Shown one piece after another: positions 11,697-25,309 of a stretch of 64,000 bases of DNA; within the stretch, counting starts at the first letter, position 1; the number at the start of each line of letters is the position of its first letter. The notes below the pieces were generated by a model. The model saw only the letters and a list, made by a program, of their open reading frames with translations. It ran no database searches and was not told the origin of the DNA. Both the position numbers and the translations under genes were made by a program. The stretch is taken from assembly GCF_042767895.1 (NCBI RefSeq), contig NC_091564.1:34118741-34182740 (forward strand). The letters are read 5' to 3'. Source of the stretch: Penaeus vannamei (lineage: Eukaryota; Arthropoda; Malacostraca; Decapoda; Penaeidae).

Positions 11697-12944
11697 CATT
11701 AAATTTTCATTTTTCCAATGTCATTTATATTTGTGCGCAAATCATTGATTTTCTTGGAACTTATTTTTATTTATATCCGTTTATTAAAAAGTTTCTTCTC
11801 ATAGTTAGAATAGTAATTATGACATCAAAATACTGTTGATGTTATTATTTCCTTTCTTATGTATCTTTCATTTCATCATCATAGCTTTTATTATTATTGA
11901 TATCATTATCATTATCATCGTTAGTATTATCATCATCACCCTTATAATCATCATCACGATCGACATTTCATTTTTATATTCTTATCATCATACCGATAAT
12001 CAATTATTGTTTATCGTTATTGTTATTATTATCATTATAGTTATCGTTCCATTATTATGCTAATCAATTTTATGTTATCATCATAATTAACACTGATATT
12101 AATACTCTTCTTATTTTTCTTATTAATTATTGTTTTTTTCATAAATTTCTGAATATGGTCGTGTCAGCAAAATTTCCTTTAGGATGACATCTTTGGCAAG
12201 AGGAATAAACAGAAAATGAGTTCCTAACATTTATAAAAGAGATTTATCAACATTATATGAAAGTGTCTACGGTCGAAATTCAGTGTTCAGTATTTATAGA
12301 AAATTATCAGTTAAGAACTATGTTAGCTCGCCACACGTACAAAATATGAAATTAGTTTTAAGATTGTTTTTTTATTACTATATCACACTACAAGTCCCCT
12401 GTTTTAGAGAGAGCGAGCGAGTGAGAGAGACAGTGAGAGACACAAAAAGAGAAGAGACAGACTGATAGGCAAAGAGTGCGGGAGAGAAAGAAAGATAAAG
12501 AGTGAGAGACAGAGACAGGGAGAGTATGAAAGGGAGAGAGATAGAGACTAGGAACTATGAGAGAGAGAGGGAGAGAGAAAAGAGTAAGAAAAAAAGAGAG
12601 GGGAATAGAAAGTTGGAGAGATTACCTGAGGTTTGTTCAATTAGTCTCAAAATTGTTTATTTTTAGTATTGTCGTGTGTTTTACTCTTTGGTAATACTGG
12701 ATTTTTTTTCTCCTTTCTTCTGTGATATATTTCACCATTTACGCTCGCTTATGAAAAATAAATATTGACTATCCCTTTTTGGTGACCATTTAGTTACTTA
12801 AATTCGAAGATTCCTATTTATAATCTCATAAACGAGAAACAGCTTTCATAGCATTCATACAATAGAATTATTAGCATAACATAAAAATTACTGAGGCTCA
12901 AATTACTTTATACTTCAATGCTAGGTTTAAGTTTAGTACTCCAT

Positions 12945-13234
<290 letters not shown>

Positions 13235-13874
13235 GGAGAGGGAATTATTCTCTAAATAGGTTTCTTATCTAATAGTAGTAGATATATGAAATACGGTATG
13301 TGGTTCTCAAAAACAAAGTGATGCTGCAAAAGGAAGGCACTAGAAGCCAAAACGGTAAATCGAGAAAAATATTCCCAATTAATAGAAACTGGCAATGCGG
13401 AATCTAAAAATGGATACAAGAAATTTTAATTTACGAACAGTGAGAAAGGTAATCAAGAGAAACAATTAATTCATTTTGCAATAATCAAGATGGCGACAGA
13501 CTGACGGCGAGAAGCAACCCGAGATGAGACTGCACACACGATGGCGCCGTCATGATAACTCTGAATTCCTTTAAGGATCTCTTTCTAATTCTTTGTAACG
13601 AAAAGCAAATCGAGAACTTAGCGAGGTCGCTCAGAAAAGCGAACCATATATTTTATCAATGAGTAAAAACAAATGTAAAAAAAATTAACTCATTTTTCTC
13701 AGCGATGTAAACAAGTAAAAAGCATGATCCTACTATTACTGGGAACACAAACTAGTATGCAAACAAACAAAATCATGCAAAAAAATAACTCTTGTCACGT
13801 GTTTAAAATCATATTTCCTCAAACCTCAAACTACCAATTTTAAATATATGATCACCGAAAAGGCTAACTACAAC

Positions 13875-13940
13875 GCAGTGGTGCACTGGTACGGCGCGTG
13901 ACTTCGACTCCGAGGTCCCGCGTTCGATTCCCAGTCAAGC
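13875..13940 (+). repeat. tRNA-Arg(TCG)-derived element, copy 4
   Basis: Core unchanged. The downstream body has drifted to GGTTCTACGCAGGTGCTCTACGG. Confidence 0.6.
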
Positions 13941-15340
13941 CGAGTGGACGGTGTGGTTCTACGCAGGTGCTCTACGGAAATAACTTTTTTAATTTATATC
14001 TTTTATGATTGTATAATTTGGTGTGCAGGTATCACAAAAATAAATAAAAGAATCAAAATCATTTACATAACATATGCAACTTACTCGGGAACACTGTGAA
14101 AACTTAATAATAAAAGTTGCGAATTTCAAATTTCTCTTTAGTGAAGAGTCTCACAGTCATAATATCGCTATCACTAAGCTAATCTATTAATCCCAGTCGG
14201 CAATTTTGTTAACAAAAAAAAACTACTATATAATCAGTTCAATATGGTTCTTGTAGTATTTACAAAGTCATTCTCAAGAAATCTATGAATTACGTACAGA
14301 TGCGTTTTTGGAGTGTTGGGGGAGAGGGAGTGGGGAGGGGGGCGGGGGTCCAAATATCCCATAAATCATGATAGCCAATTTTATGTTATTAATATCATTA
14401 TCAATACCACTGTCAATACTATTCTTCTCATTATAATTGCTTATGCTTATTCCATTATATTTCCTATTATCTTACTGTTGTAATTATCATTATCATTCAG
14501 TATGGTCGTGTTAACCTCATTTTTCCCCAGGATGACATCTTTGGCTTGAGGAATACAACATTTGGTCTCAAAATAGACTCGTGTGACTTGTCCCTTTTTG
14601 ATAATTTTACTCTTCAACAAAGTTGGAAACTTGTACTTTATAAATGCGACATACAAAGAGAAAATTACGTGTCTGATATATCTGTCATCACTCCAGTTTT
14701 GAGTAAAATTGACTGAGGTCCAAATTATACACACATTATTATTACTATCACCATTACTATTATTATCGATATCATTAGAATCATAATTATCATTATTTCT
14801 ATTATCATTATCATTATTTGTAGTATTATTACTGTTAGTATCATCATCATTATAAGTAATGTGGAATATCATTACCCTTAATATCATTATTATCATTATC
14901 ATGCCTTTATTACGATAACTATTTGCTGTTATTGTTGATATTATCAGTGCAACATTTCTTATCATTACTATCACTGATATCGAATATTGATATTGTTATC
15001 GGTGCTGTCATTATCATCGTGATCAATTCATATTTTTTTCTCTAGGATAACCTAAGGTTTGCTCAATTAGTCTAAAAAAATATCTTATTATTATTGTCGT
15101 ATTTTATTCTTTGTTAAGGATGGAAACTCTGAAGGCCAGAGTCAGGTTATTTTTTTCTCCTTTCTTCTGTGATATATTTCACCATTTACGCTCGCTTATA
15201 AAAAATAAATATTGACTCTCCCTTTTTTGGTAATCATTTAGTTACTTAAATTCGAAGATTCCTATTTATAATCTCATAAACGAGAAACAACTTTCATAGC
15301 ATTCATACAATAGAATTATTAGCATAACATAAAAAAAATA

Positions 15341-15520
15341 GAGAGAGAGAGAGAGAGAGAGAGAGTGAGAGTGAGAGTGAGAGGAGAGAGAGAGAGAGAG
15401 GGGGGGGGAAGAGAGAGACAGAGGGAAAAGAGAGAGAGAGAGGGAAAAGAGAGAGAGAGATGGAAAAGAGAGAGAGAGAGGTAAAGGAGAGAGAGACAGA
15501 GACAGAGAGGGAGGGGGGGG
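15341..15520 (+). repeat. (AG)n purine microsatellite
   Basis: Same order of GAGTGA, G8 and GGAAAAG interruptions as the tract at 752-948, which supports a recent shared origin. Confidence 0.95.
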
Positions 15521-15560
15521 GATTATTCTATAAACAAATAGGTTTCATTATTTAATGTAA

Positions 15561-15633
15561 GTTTCTGTGGTGTAGTGGTTACCAGGGCTGACTCTGAATC
15601 AGGAGATCTCGGGTTCGATTCCCGACGGGGACG
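15561..15633 (+). tRNA. tRNA-Gln-like gene, anticodon CTG (copy 5)
   Basis: Identical over 73 nt to copy 1, as far as I can read, with CTG at 15594-15596. TCTATAAA at 15527-15534 is at -34 to -27, and T5 at 15648-15652. It shares the CCAG D-stem defect of copy 1. Confidence 0.7.
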
Positions 15634-16805
15634 CATTAAAGTCTACATTTTTCCATTTTCATTCATATTTGTGCGCGAATCCTTGATTTTCTTAGAGCTT
15701 ATTTTTATCTATATCCATGTTTATTAAAAAGTTTATTCTCATTTAGAATCGTAATTATAACATCAAAATATTGTTAATATTTCATTTCTTATGTATTATT
15801 CATTTCATCATCATCATCATAGCTTTTATTATTATTGATATTATCATTATCATCGTTAGTATTATCGTCATCAAGATTGTCATCTTCATTATTATATTCC
15901 TATCATCATCATACCTATAATCAATTTTTGTTTATCGTTATAATTATTATTATCATTATAGTTATCGTTCCATTATTATAATCAATTTTATGTTATCATC
16001 ATAATTAACACATATTAATACTCTTCTTATTTTTCTTATAATTTATTTTTCTTTAGGATGACATTTTTGGCCTGAGAAATAAACAGAAAATGAGTTCGAA
16101 ACATTTACAAAAGATATTTATTATTATATGAAATTGTCTACGGTCGAAATTCAGTGTTCAGTATTTATAGACATTATCGATTAAGAATTATGTTAGCTCG
16201 CCACATGTACAAAATATAAAATTAGTTTTAAGATTGCTTTTTTATTGCTATATCACACCACAAGTCCCCTGTTTTAGAGAGAGCGAGCGAGTGAGAGAGA
16301 CAGTGAGAGACACAAAAAGAGAAGAGACAGACTGATAGGGAAAGAGTGCGGGAGAGAAAGAAAGATAAAGAGTGAGAGAGAGGGAGTATGAAAGGGAGAG
16401 AGATAGAGACTAGGAACTATGAGAGAGAGAGGGAGAGGGAAAAGAGTAAAAAAAAAAAAAAAAAGAGAGAGAGGGGAATAGAGAGAAAGTAGGAGAGATT
16501 ACCTGAGATTTGTTCAATTAGTCTCAAAAATGTATATTATTATTATTGTCGTGTGTTTTACTCTTTGGTAATACTGGATTTTTTTCTCCTTCTTTCTTCT
16601 GTGATATATTTCACCATTTACGCTCGCTTATGAAAAATAAATATTGACTATCCCTTTTTTGTGACCATTTAGTTACTTAAATTCGAAGATTCCTATTTAT
16701 AATCTCATAAACGAGAAACAGCTTTCATAGCATTCATACAATAGAATTATTAGCATATAAATTACTTTATACTTCAATGCTAGGTTTAAGTTTAGTACTC
16801 CATAT

Positions 16806-16836
16806 GAGAGAGAGAGAGATAGAGAGAGATTTAGAG

Positions 16837-16912
<76 letters not shown>

Positions 16913-16953
16913 ACACTCACTCACTCTCAAACACACACACACACACACACACG
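16806..16953 (+). repeat. Compound (AG)n-(AC)n microsatellite
   Basis: AG/AC block with CACTCACTCTC interruptions. It forms the junction to unit U5. Confidence 0.95.
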
Positions 16954-17231
16954 CAGGTCGCTCAGAATAAAGAAAAGCGAACCATATATTTTATCAGTGA
17001 GAAAAATACAAATGTCTTGTAAAAAAAAAAAAAAAAAAAAAAGATTAACTCATCTTTCTCATTGATGTAAAAAAAAGTAAAAAGAATGATCCTACTATTA
17101 CATTGAACACAAACTAATATGCAAATAAACAAAATCATGCAGAAAATAACTCGTCACGTGTTTAAATCACATTTCGTCAAACCTCAAACTACTTATTTTA
17201 AATAGATGATCTCTGAAGAAGTTACCACAAC

Positions 17232-17297
17232 GCAGTGGTGCACTGGTACGGCCCGTGACTTCGACTCCGAGGTCTCGCGTTCGATTCCCAGTCAAGC
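17232..17297 (+). repeat. tRNA-Arg(TCG)-derived element, copy 5
   Basis: Two changes in the core: GGCCCGTGAC for GGCGCGTGAC and GGTCTCGCG for GGTCCCGCG. Body of the GTGTTTCCATG type. Confidence 0.6.
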
Positions 17298-18815
17298 CGA
17301 GTGGACGGTGTGTTTCCATGTAAGTGCCCTGCGGAAATAACTTTTTTTATTTATTTCTTTTATAATATTATGATTTGGTGTGCAGTTGGCAAAAATAAGC
17401 AAATAAAAGAATCAAAATAATTTACATATATGCAACTTACTCGGGAATATGTGAGAAAATCAATAATAAAAGTTGCAAATCTCAAATTTCTCTTTAGTGG
17501 AGTGTCTCACAGTCATAATATCGCTACCACTAAGCTAACCTATTCATCCCAGTCGGCAGTGTGACCTTTCCTAATTGCCGATGGCAATTTTGTAAACAAA
17601 AAAGACCTACTATATGATCAATTCAATATGGTTCTTGTAGTTTTTACAGTCATTCTCAAGAAATCTCTGAATTACCTACAAATGCGTTCTTGGAGTGTTG
17701 GGGGAGAGGGAGGGGAGGGGGGATTGGGGGTCCAAATATCCCATTAAAGTTACGATAATCATCATGATAGCTAATTTTATGTTATGAATATCATTATCAA
17801 TACCACTGTCAATACTATTCTTCTCATTATAATTTTTCATGCTTATTCCATTATATTTCTTATTGTCTTACTGTTGTAATTATCATTATCATTCAGTATG
17901 GTCGTGTTAACCTCATTTTTCTCCAGGATGACATCTTTGGCCTGAGAAATACAACATTTAGTCTCAAAATAGACTCGTGTGACTTGTCCCTTTTTGATTC
18001 TGTCATTTTACTCTTCAACAAAGTTGGAAACTGTTGTACTTTGTGAATGCGACATACAAAGGGAAAATTACGTGTCTGATATATCTGTCATCACTCCAAT
18101 TTTGAGTAAAATTGACTGAGGTCCAAATTAAACACACATTATTATTACTATCACCATTACTATTATTATCGATATCATTGGAATTATAATTATCATTATT
18201 TCTATTATCATCAACATTATTATCATTATTTGTATAACTGTTATCTTTACCATCATAATCATTATCATTGGTATTGCTATTAACATTATTATATTAATAT
18301 TACTGTTAATATCATCATCATTATAAGTAATGTGGAATATCATTACCCTTAATATCAATATTATCATCATGCCTTTATTACGATAACTATTTGCTGTTAT
18401 TGTTGGCATTATCAGTGCAACATTTCTTATCATTACTATCATTGATACCGAATATTGATATTGTTATCGGTGCTGTCATTATCATCGTGATCAATTCATA
18501 TTTTTTTCTTTAGGATAACCTGAGGTTTGCTCAATTAGTCTCAAAAAGGTATATTATTATTATTGTCGTGTGTTTTATTCTTTGGTAATGCTGGAAACTA
18601 TGAAGGCCAGAGTCAGGTTAATTTTTTCTCCCTTCTTCTGTGATATATTTCACCATTTACGCTCGCTTATTAAAAAAAAAAAAAAAAAAAAATATTGACT
18701 ATCCCTTTTTTTGTGATCATTGTTACTTAAATTCGACCATTCCTATTTATAATCTCATAAACCAGAAACAGCTTTCACAGCATTTATACAATAGAATTAT
18801 TAGCTTTAAAAAATA

Positions 18816-18838
18816 CTGAGAGAGAGAGAGGGGGGGGG
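18816..18838 (+). repeat. (AG)n microsatellite
   Basis: A short AG tract ending in a G run, upstream of the sixth tRNA-like gene. Confidence 0.85.
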
Positions 18839-18877
18839 ATTATTGTATAAATCAATAGGTTTCTTTCCCTTAACTAA

Positions 18878-18950
18878 GTTCTTGTGGTGTAGTGGTTAAC
18901 ATGGCCGACTCTGAATCAGGAGATCTCGGGTTCGATTCCCGACGGGGACG
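18878..18950 (+). tRNA. tRNA-Gln-like gene, anticodon CTG, best D arm (copy 6)
   Basis: This copy has ACAT in place of CCAT/CCAG, so the D stem GTGT/ACAT has all four positions paired (one wobble). CTG is at 18911-18913. On the other side the anticodon stem reads GCCGA against TCAGG, giving a C29-A41 mismatch. TGTATAAA at 18844-18851 (-34 to -27) and T5 at 18965-18969. It may be nearest to the ancestral D arm. Confidence 0.7.
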
Positions 18951-19618
18951 CATTAATGTGTTCATTTTTCCATTTTCATTTATATTTGTGTGCGAATCAT
19001 TGCTTTTCTAATTTATTTTTATTTATATCCGTTTATTAAAAAGTTTCTTCTCATAGTTAGAATAGTAATTATGGCATCAAAATATTGTTGATGTTATTAT
19101 TTCCTTTCTTATGTATCTTTCATGTCATCATCATCATTGCTTTATTATTATTGATATCATTATCATTATCATCGTTAGTATTATCATCATCACCCTGATA
19201 ATCATCATCACGATCGACATTTAATTTTTATATCCTTATCATCATCATACCGATAATCAATTATTGTTTATCGCTATCGTTATTATTATCATTATAGTTA
19301 TCGTTCCATTATTATGATAATCAATTTTATGTTATCATCGTAATTAACACATATTAATACTCTTCTTATTTTTCTTATTAATTATTGTTTTTTTCATAAA
19401 TTTCTGAATATGGTCGTGTCAGCAAATTTTCCTTTAGGATGACATCTTTGGCATGAGGAATAAACAGAAAATGAGTTCCCAACATTTATAAAAGAGATTT
19501 ATCAACATTATATGAAAGTGTCTACGTCGAAATTCAGTGTTCAGTATTTATAGAAAATTATCAGTTAAGAACTATGTTAGCTCGCCACACGTACAAAATA
19601 TGAAATTAGTTTTAAGAT

Positions 19619-20118
19619 NNNNNNNNNNNNNNNNNNNNNNNNNNNNNNNNNNNNNNNNNNNNNNNNNNNNNNNNNNNNNNNNNNNNNNNNNNNNNNNNNN
19701 NNNNNNNNNNNNNNNNNNNNNNNNNNNNNNNNNNNNNNNNNNNNNNNNNNNNNNNNNNNNNNNNNNNNNNNNNNNNNNNNNNNNNNNNNNNNNNNNNNNN
19801 NNNNNNNNNNNNNNNNNNNNNNNNNNNNNNNNNNNNNNNNNNNNNNNNNNNNNNNNNNNNNNNNNNNNNNNNNNNNNNNNNNNNNNNNNNNNNNNNNNNN
19901 NNNNNNNNNNNNNNNNNNNNNNNNNNNNNNNNNNNNNNNNNNNNNNNNNNNNNNNNNNNNNNNNNNNNNNNNNNNNNNNNNNNNNNNNNNNNNNNNNNNN
20001 NNNNNNNNNNNNNNNNNNNNNNNNNNNNNNNNNNNNNNNNNNNNNNNNNNNNNNNNNNNNNNNNNNNNNNNNNNNNNNNNNNNNNNNNNNNNNNNNNNNN
20101 NNNNNNNNNNNNNNNNNN
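19619..20118. other. Assembly gap, 500 N
   Basis: Exactly 500 N, a conventional placeholder for a gap of unknown size. Reading frames across it are artefacts. Repeat structure on either side means both gap length and order are uncertain. Confidence 0.99.
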
Positions 20119-21690
20119 TAATAAGACCTGATGAGGGGAAAGCAACCCAAGATGAAACTGCACACACGATGGCGCCGTCATGATAACTCTGATTTCCTTT
20201 AAGGATCTCTTTCTAATTCTTTGTAACGAAAAGTAAATCGAGAACTTAGCGAGGTCGCTCAGAATAAAGAAAAGCGAACCATATATTTTATCAGTGAGAA
20301 AAAACGAATGTCTTGTAAAAAAAATAAAATAAAATAAAAAATAAAATAAAAAATAAAAGATTAACTCATCTTTCTCATTGATGTAAAAAAAAAGTAAAAG
20401 GCATGATCCTACTATTACATTGAACACAAACTAATATGCACATAAAATCATGCAGAAAATAACTCGTCACGTGTTTAAATCACATTTCCTCAAACCTCAA
20501 ACTACTCATTTTAAATAGATGATCACCGAACAGGTTAACTACAACGCAGTGGTGCACTGGTACGGCGCGTGACTTCGACTCCGAGGTCCCGCGTTCGATT
20601 CCCAGTCAAGCCGAGTGGACGGTGTGTTTCCATGTAAGTGCCCTGCGGAAATAACTTTTTTTTATTTATTTCTTTTATAATATTATGATTTGGTGTGCAG
20701 TTGGCAAAAATAAGCAAATAAAAGAATCAAAATAATTTACATATATGCAACTTACTCGGGAATATGTGAGAAAATCAATAATAAAAGTTGCAAATCTCAA
20801 TTTTCTCTTTAATGGTGTTTCACAGTCATAATATCGCTATCACTAAGCTAATCTATTTATCCCAGTCGGCAATGTGACCTTTCCTACTAGCAATTTTGTT
20901 AACAAAAAAGACCTACTATATGATCAATTCAAAATGGTTCTTGTAGTTTTTACAAAGTCATTCTCAAGAAATCTCTGAATTACGTACAAATGCGTTTTTG
21001 GAGTGTTGAGGAAGAGGGAGTGGGAGGGGGGACGGGGGTCCAAATATCCCATAAATCATGATAGCCAATTTGATGTTATTAATATCATTATCAATACCAC
21101 TGTCAATACTATTCTTCTCATTATAATTGCTTATGCTTATTCCATTATATTTCCTATTATCTTACTGTTGTAATTATCATTATCATTCAGTATGGTCGTG
21201 TTAACATTTTTCTCCAGGATGACATCTTTGGCTTGAGGAATACAAACATTTGGTCTTAAAATAGACTCGTGTGACGGGACGTCCCTTTTTGATCATTTTA
21301 CTCTTTGACAAAGTTGGAAACTGTTGTCCTTTATAAATGCGACATCCAAAGAGAAAATTACGTGTCTGATATATCTGTCATCACTCCAATTTTGAGTAAA
21401 ATTGACTGAGGTCCAAATTATACACACTATTATTACTATTATTATTACTATTATTATCAATATCACTGGAATTATAACTATCATTATTTCTATTATCATC
21501 ATCATCATTATCATTATTTGTATTACTGCTATCTTTACCATTATAATTATCATTGGTATTGCTATTAGCATTATTCTATTACTATTACTGTTAATGTCAT
21601 CATCATTATAAGTAATGTGGAATATCATTACCCTTCATATCAATATCATCATCATCATGCCTTTATTACGATAACTATTTGCTGTTATTG
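20119..21690 (+). repeat. Satellite unit U6 (M1 and truncated M2)
   Basis: It starts inside the YY1-like block (only ACGATGGCG at 20166-20174 remains). Arg-like at 20546, G-rich block at 21016-21038, ATT/ATC tract at 21420-21600. M2 stops at TTATTGTTATAGAATTATTAG and is fused to late-M3 text, so the tRNA-Gln-like gene is lost. The same fusion occurs at about 55394 and 58890. Confidence 0.8.
20546..20611 (+). repeat. tRNA-Arg(TCG)-derived element, copy 6
   Basis: Core unchanged; body of the GTGTTTCCATGTAAG type. Confidence 0.65.
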
Positions 21691-21778
21691 TTATAGAATT
21701 ATTAGCATAATATAAAAATTATTGAGGCTCAAATTATTTTATATTTCAATGCTAGGTTCAAGTTTAGTACTCCATATG

Positions 21779-22000
21779 AGAGAGAGAAGACAGAGTTGGA
21801 GCTAGAAAGGCGGACTGACAGGTGGGCAGGCAGACAGAGAAAGAAAACAAGAGAGAGGACAGATATTGAGCCAGACAGACGAACAGACAAGCACGCACGC
21901 ACTCACACACACACACACACACATAGAGAGAGACCGAGAGAGAGAGAGAGAGAGAGAGAAGGAAAGAGGGAGAAAAGGAAAGAGAGAGAGGAGAAAGAGA
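21779..22000 (+). repeat. Purine-rich insert P, copy 1
   Basis: A non-simple purine-rich segment follows the CCATATGAGAG motif, with GGCGGACTGACAGG, GGGCAGGCAGACAG and GCCAGACAGACGAACAG, then CACGCACGCAC, a short AC tract and GA-rich DNA. The same segment occurs at 55490-55710 and 58980-59140. All overlapping ORFs are low complexity. Confidence 0.8.
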
Positions 22001-22950
22001 AAGGGCATCCATAGCATTTTCAAAGGAAATCTAACAAATTTATTCAAAACTGACTGAGGTCCAAATTATACTCACCTCATCATCAATATCATCATTATTA
22101 TCCTTAACAGCATTATTTCATCATTACCATTCTCTTCAATATTATTATAATCATTAGTACTACTATTAGCATTATCTTGGTGCTATTAATGTATCATCAT
22201 CATCATAACTATTATAAACTATCATTACCGTTATTATCAGTATCATTACCATCGTCCCTATATTATATAACTATTTTTGATGTTATCACTGGCATTGGCA
22301 TTATTAATACATCTTTTTTATCATTACTATCACTGATATCGGATTTTAATTTTGCTATTTTTGGTATTGTCATTATTATCGTGATAAAATTTTATAAAAA
22401 CCCTATTTTTTTTCTCTGGGATGACCTCAGGTTTACTTACTTAGTCTCAAAAAGGGGCCTTGTGAGGTATTTTTTTATAATCATTATTGTCGTGTTTTAC
22501 TTTTCGGCAATGCTGGAAACTACATAATTATAATAAGTATGATTCAATAATTATAAGTAAAATTATAACAAGTATAACTTTTCCCATTCTCTTTATAATA
22601 TCTTCCACCAGTTCAGGTAACTCATGAATATATATATTAGTTAAATTATGTTTCGTTTATTGAGATTTCTTAGTTCGTTGAATAACACCAATCCTATTTA
22701 TAATCTTATAAACCAAAAACAGCTTACAAATAATTTGCAAAAGCATTAATAGCATAATATATAAAATTTACTGTTGCTCAAATTACTGTAAATTTCAATG
22801 CTACGTGAACTGTAGCAGTTTGCCTTGAGTTCAGTATATTTTGTTTTTAATTTGTTTTTATTCTACCTATTCGTTCTTTGGCAAATTTGGTACCTCAAAT
22901 GAGAGAGAGAGAGAGACAGACACACACACACATTCAAACAAACACACATA

Positions 22951-22991
<41 letters not shown>

Positions 22992-23070
22992 ACAAACACA
23001 GAGAGAGAGAGAGAGAGTTATACACACACACACACACACACTCACAAACACAGAGAGAGAGAGAGAGAGT

Positions 23071-23119
<49 letters not shown>

Positions 23120-23327
23120 GGGGAGAAGGAATTATTCTCTAAAGAAATAGGTTCCTTATCTAATAGTAGTAGATATATGAAATACAGTATGTAGTTCTCA
23201 AAAACAAAATAATGTTGTCAAAGGAAGAAACTAAAAGCGTAAAATCTAAAATCTAAAAATAGAAACAAGAAAATTCAATTTACTTAAAGTGAGAAAGGAA
23301 ATCAAGAGATACAATTAATTCATTTTA
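22001..23327 (+). repeat. Satellite module B, copy 1
   Basis: Module B is a diverged relative of M2/M3 without a tRNA. It carries ATC/ATT tracts, GGGATGACCTCAGG, CGGCAATGCTGGAAACT, ATAATTATAATAAG runs, a CATGAATATATATATTAG motif, the text TTGCCTTGAGTTCAGTATA, and an AG/AC microsatellite (22899-23120) before the GGAATTATTCTC flank. Confidence 0.75.
22899..23120 (+). repeat. Alternating (AG)n/(AC)n microsatellite
   Basis: AG and AC blocks alternate three times, with AGTTATACAC linkers repeated twice, which suggests internal duplication. Confidence 0.95.
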
Positions 23328-25309
23328 CAATAATCAAGATGGCGACAGACTGACGGCGAGAAACAACCCCAGATGAGACTGCACACACGATGGCGCCGTC
23401 ATGATAACTGAATTTCTTTAAGGATCTCTTTCTAATCCTTTGGAACGAAAGGCACATCACGCAGCGAGAACTTAGCGAGGTCGCTCAGAATAAAGAGAAG
23501 CGAACCATATTTATCAATGAGAAAAAACAAATGTCTTGTAAAAAAAATATTAACTCATGATCATACTATTACTGTGAACACAAACTAGTATGCAAATAAA
23601 CAAGATCATACATAAAATAACTCTTGTCACGTGTTTAAATTACATTTCCTCAAACCTCAAACTACTTATTTTAAATAGATGATCACCGAGCAAGATAATC
23701 ACAACGCAGTGGTGCACTGGTACGGCGCGTGACTTCGACTCCGAGGTCCCGCGTTCGATTCCCAGTCAAGCCGAGTGGACGGTGTGGTTCCACGCAGGTG
23801 CCCTGCGGAAATGACCTTTTTAATTCATTTCTTTTATGATTGTATAATTTGGTGTGTAGTTATCACAAAAATAAATTAAATCAAAATCATTTACATAACA
23901 TATTTTGCAACTTACTCGGGAATATTGTGTGAGAACTTAATCAATAATAAAGGTTTCTCTTTAGTGGTGTCTCACAGTCATAATATCGCTATCACTAAGC
24001 TAATTTATCCCAGTCGGCAATGTGACCTTTCCTACTAGCCGATGGCAATTTTGTTAACAAAAAAGTCCTACTATATGATCAATTCATTATGGTTCTAGTA
24101 GTTTTTACAATTATCAAGAAATCTCTGAATTAAGTACAAATGCGTTTTTGGTGTTGTGGGAGAGGGAGGGGGAGGGGGATGGGGTCCAAATATCCCATTA
24201 AAGTTACGATAATCATCATGATAGCCAACTTTATGTTATTAATATCATTATCAATACCACTGTCAATACTATTCTTCTCATTATAATTGTTTATGCTTAT
24301 TCCATTATATTTCCTATTGGCTTACTGTTGTAATTATCATTATCATTCAGTGTGGTCGTGTTAACCTCATTTTTCTCCAGAATGACATCTTTGGCCTGAG
24401 AAATATACATTTAGTCTCAAAATAGACGTGTGACTTGTCCCTTTTTGATTCTGTCATTTTACTCTTTGACAAAGTTGGAAACTGTTGTACTTTATAAATA
24501 CATCCAAAGGGAAAATTAAATGTGTTATAATTTTTTCATCACTACAATGTTGAGTAAAATTGACTGAGGTCCAAATTATACACACATTATTATTACTATC
24601 ATCATTAATATTATTATCAATATCATCGGAATTATAATTATCATTATTTCTTTTATCATCATCATTATTATCATTATTTGTATCACTGCTATCTTTACCA
24701 TTATAATCATTATCATTGGTATTGCTATTAGCATTATTTCATTACTATTACTGTTAATGTCATCATCATTATAAGTAATGTGGAATATCTTTACCCTTAA
24801 TATCAATATTATCATCATCATGCCTTTATTACGATAATTATTTGCTGTTATTGTTGACATTATCAGTGCAACATTTCTTATCATTACTATCATTGGTATC
24901 GAATATTGATATTGTTATCGGTGCTGTCATTATCATCGTGATCAATTCATATTTTTTTGTCTAGGATGACCTAAGGTTTGCTCAATTAGTCTCAAAAAAT
25001 TATCTTATTATTATTGTCTTGTTTTGTTCTTTGGTAATGCTGGAAATTCTGAACGCCAGAATCAGGTTAATTTTTCTCATTTCTTCTGTGATATATTTCA
25101 CCATTTACGCTCGCATATAAAAAATAAATATTGACTCACCCTTTTTTTGATAATCATTTAGTTACTTAAATTCGAAGATTCCTATTTATAATCTCATAAA
25201 CGAGATACAACTTTCATAGCATTCATACAATAGAATTATTATCATAACATAAAAAATACTGATGCCCAAATTCCTCTATATTTCAATGCTAGGTTTAAGT
25301 TTAGTTCTC
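23328..25309 (+). repeat. Satellite unit U7 (M1-M2)
   Basis: YY1-like motif at 23336-23344, Arg-like at 23706, G-rich block at 24158-24184, acceptor-like junction near 24378 (CCAGAATGAC variant), ATT/ATC tract at 24580-24770. After AGCATTCATACAATAG the text goes to the TTCAATGCTAGG flank and into the non-satellite insert. Confidence 0.8.
23706..23771 (+). repeat. tRNA-Arg(TCG)-derived element, copy 7
   Basis: Core unchanged; the body reads GGTTCCACGCAGGTGCC. Confidence 0.65.

Larger units (their letters stand above)
13480..16953 (+). repeat. Satellite unit U4 (M1-M2-M3, 3' truncated)
   Basis: YY1-like motif at 13487-13495, Arg-like at 13875, G-rich block at 14318-14349, CTG tRNA at 15561. 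The M2/M3 part (14590-16070) is almost the same as 1-1490. The end is abrupt: the AC tract at 16953 joins GCAGGTCGCTCAG of the next M1, losing the flank and YY1-like block. Confidence 0.8.
16954..19618 (+). repeat. Satellite unit U5, cut by gap
   Basis: M1 without YY1-like motifs, Arg-like at 17232, G-rich block at 17700-17730, M2 with ATT/ATC tract at 18140-18330, CTG tRNA at 18878, and M3 until the N run. An A-run of about 20 sits at 18664-18690. Confidence 0.8.

Noticed and set aside
19537..20427. ORFs running through N residues (also 41705-42310)
   Set aside because: They cross 500-N gaps and have no real sequence support.
20535..20717. LTGNRTRDLGVEV-type peptide on the minus strand, repeated at several Arg-like copies
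   Set aside because: It is the reverse-strand translation of the tRNA-Arg-derived core, not a protein gene.
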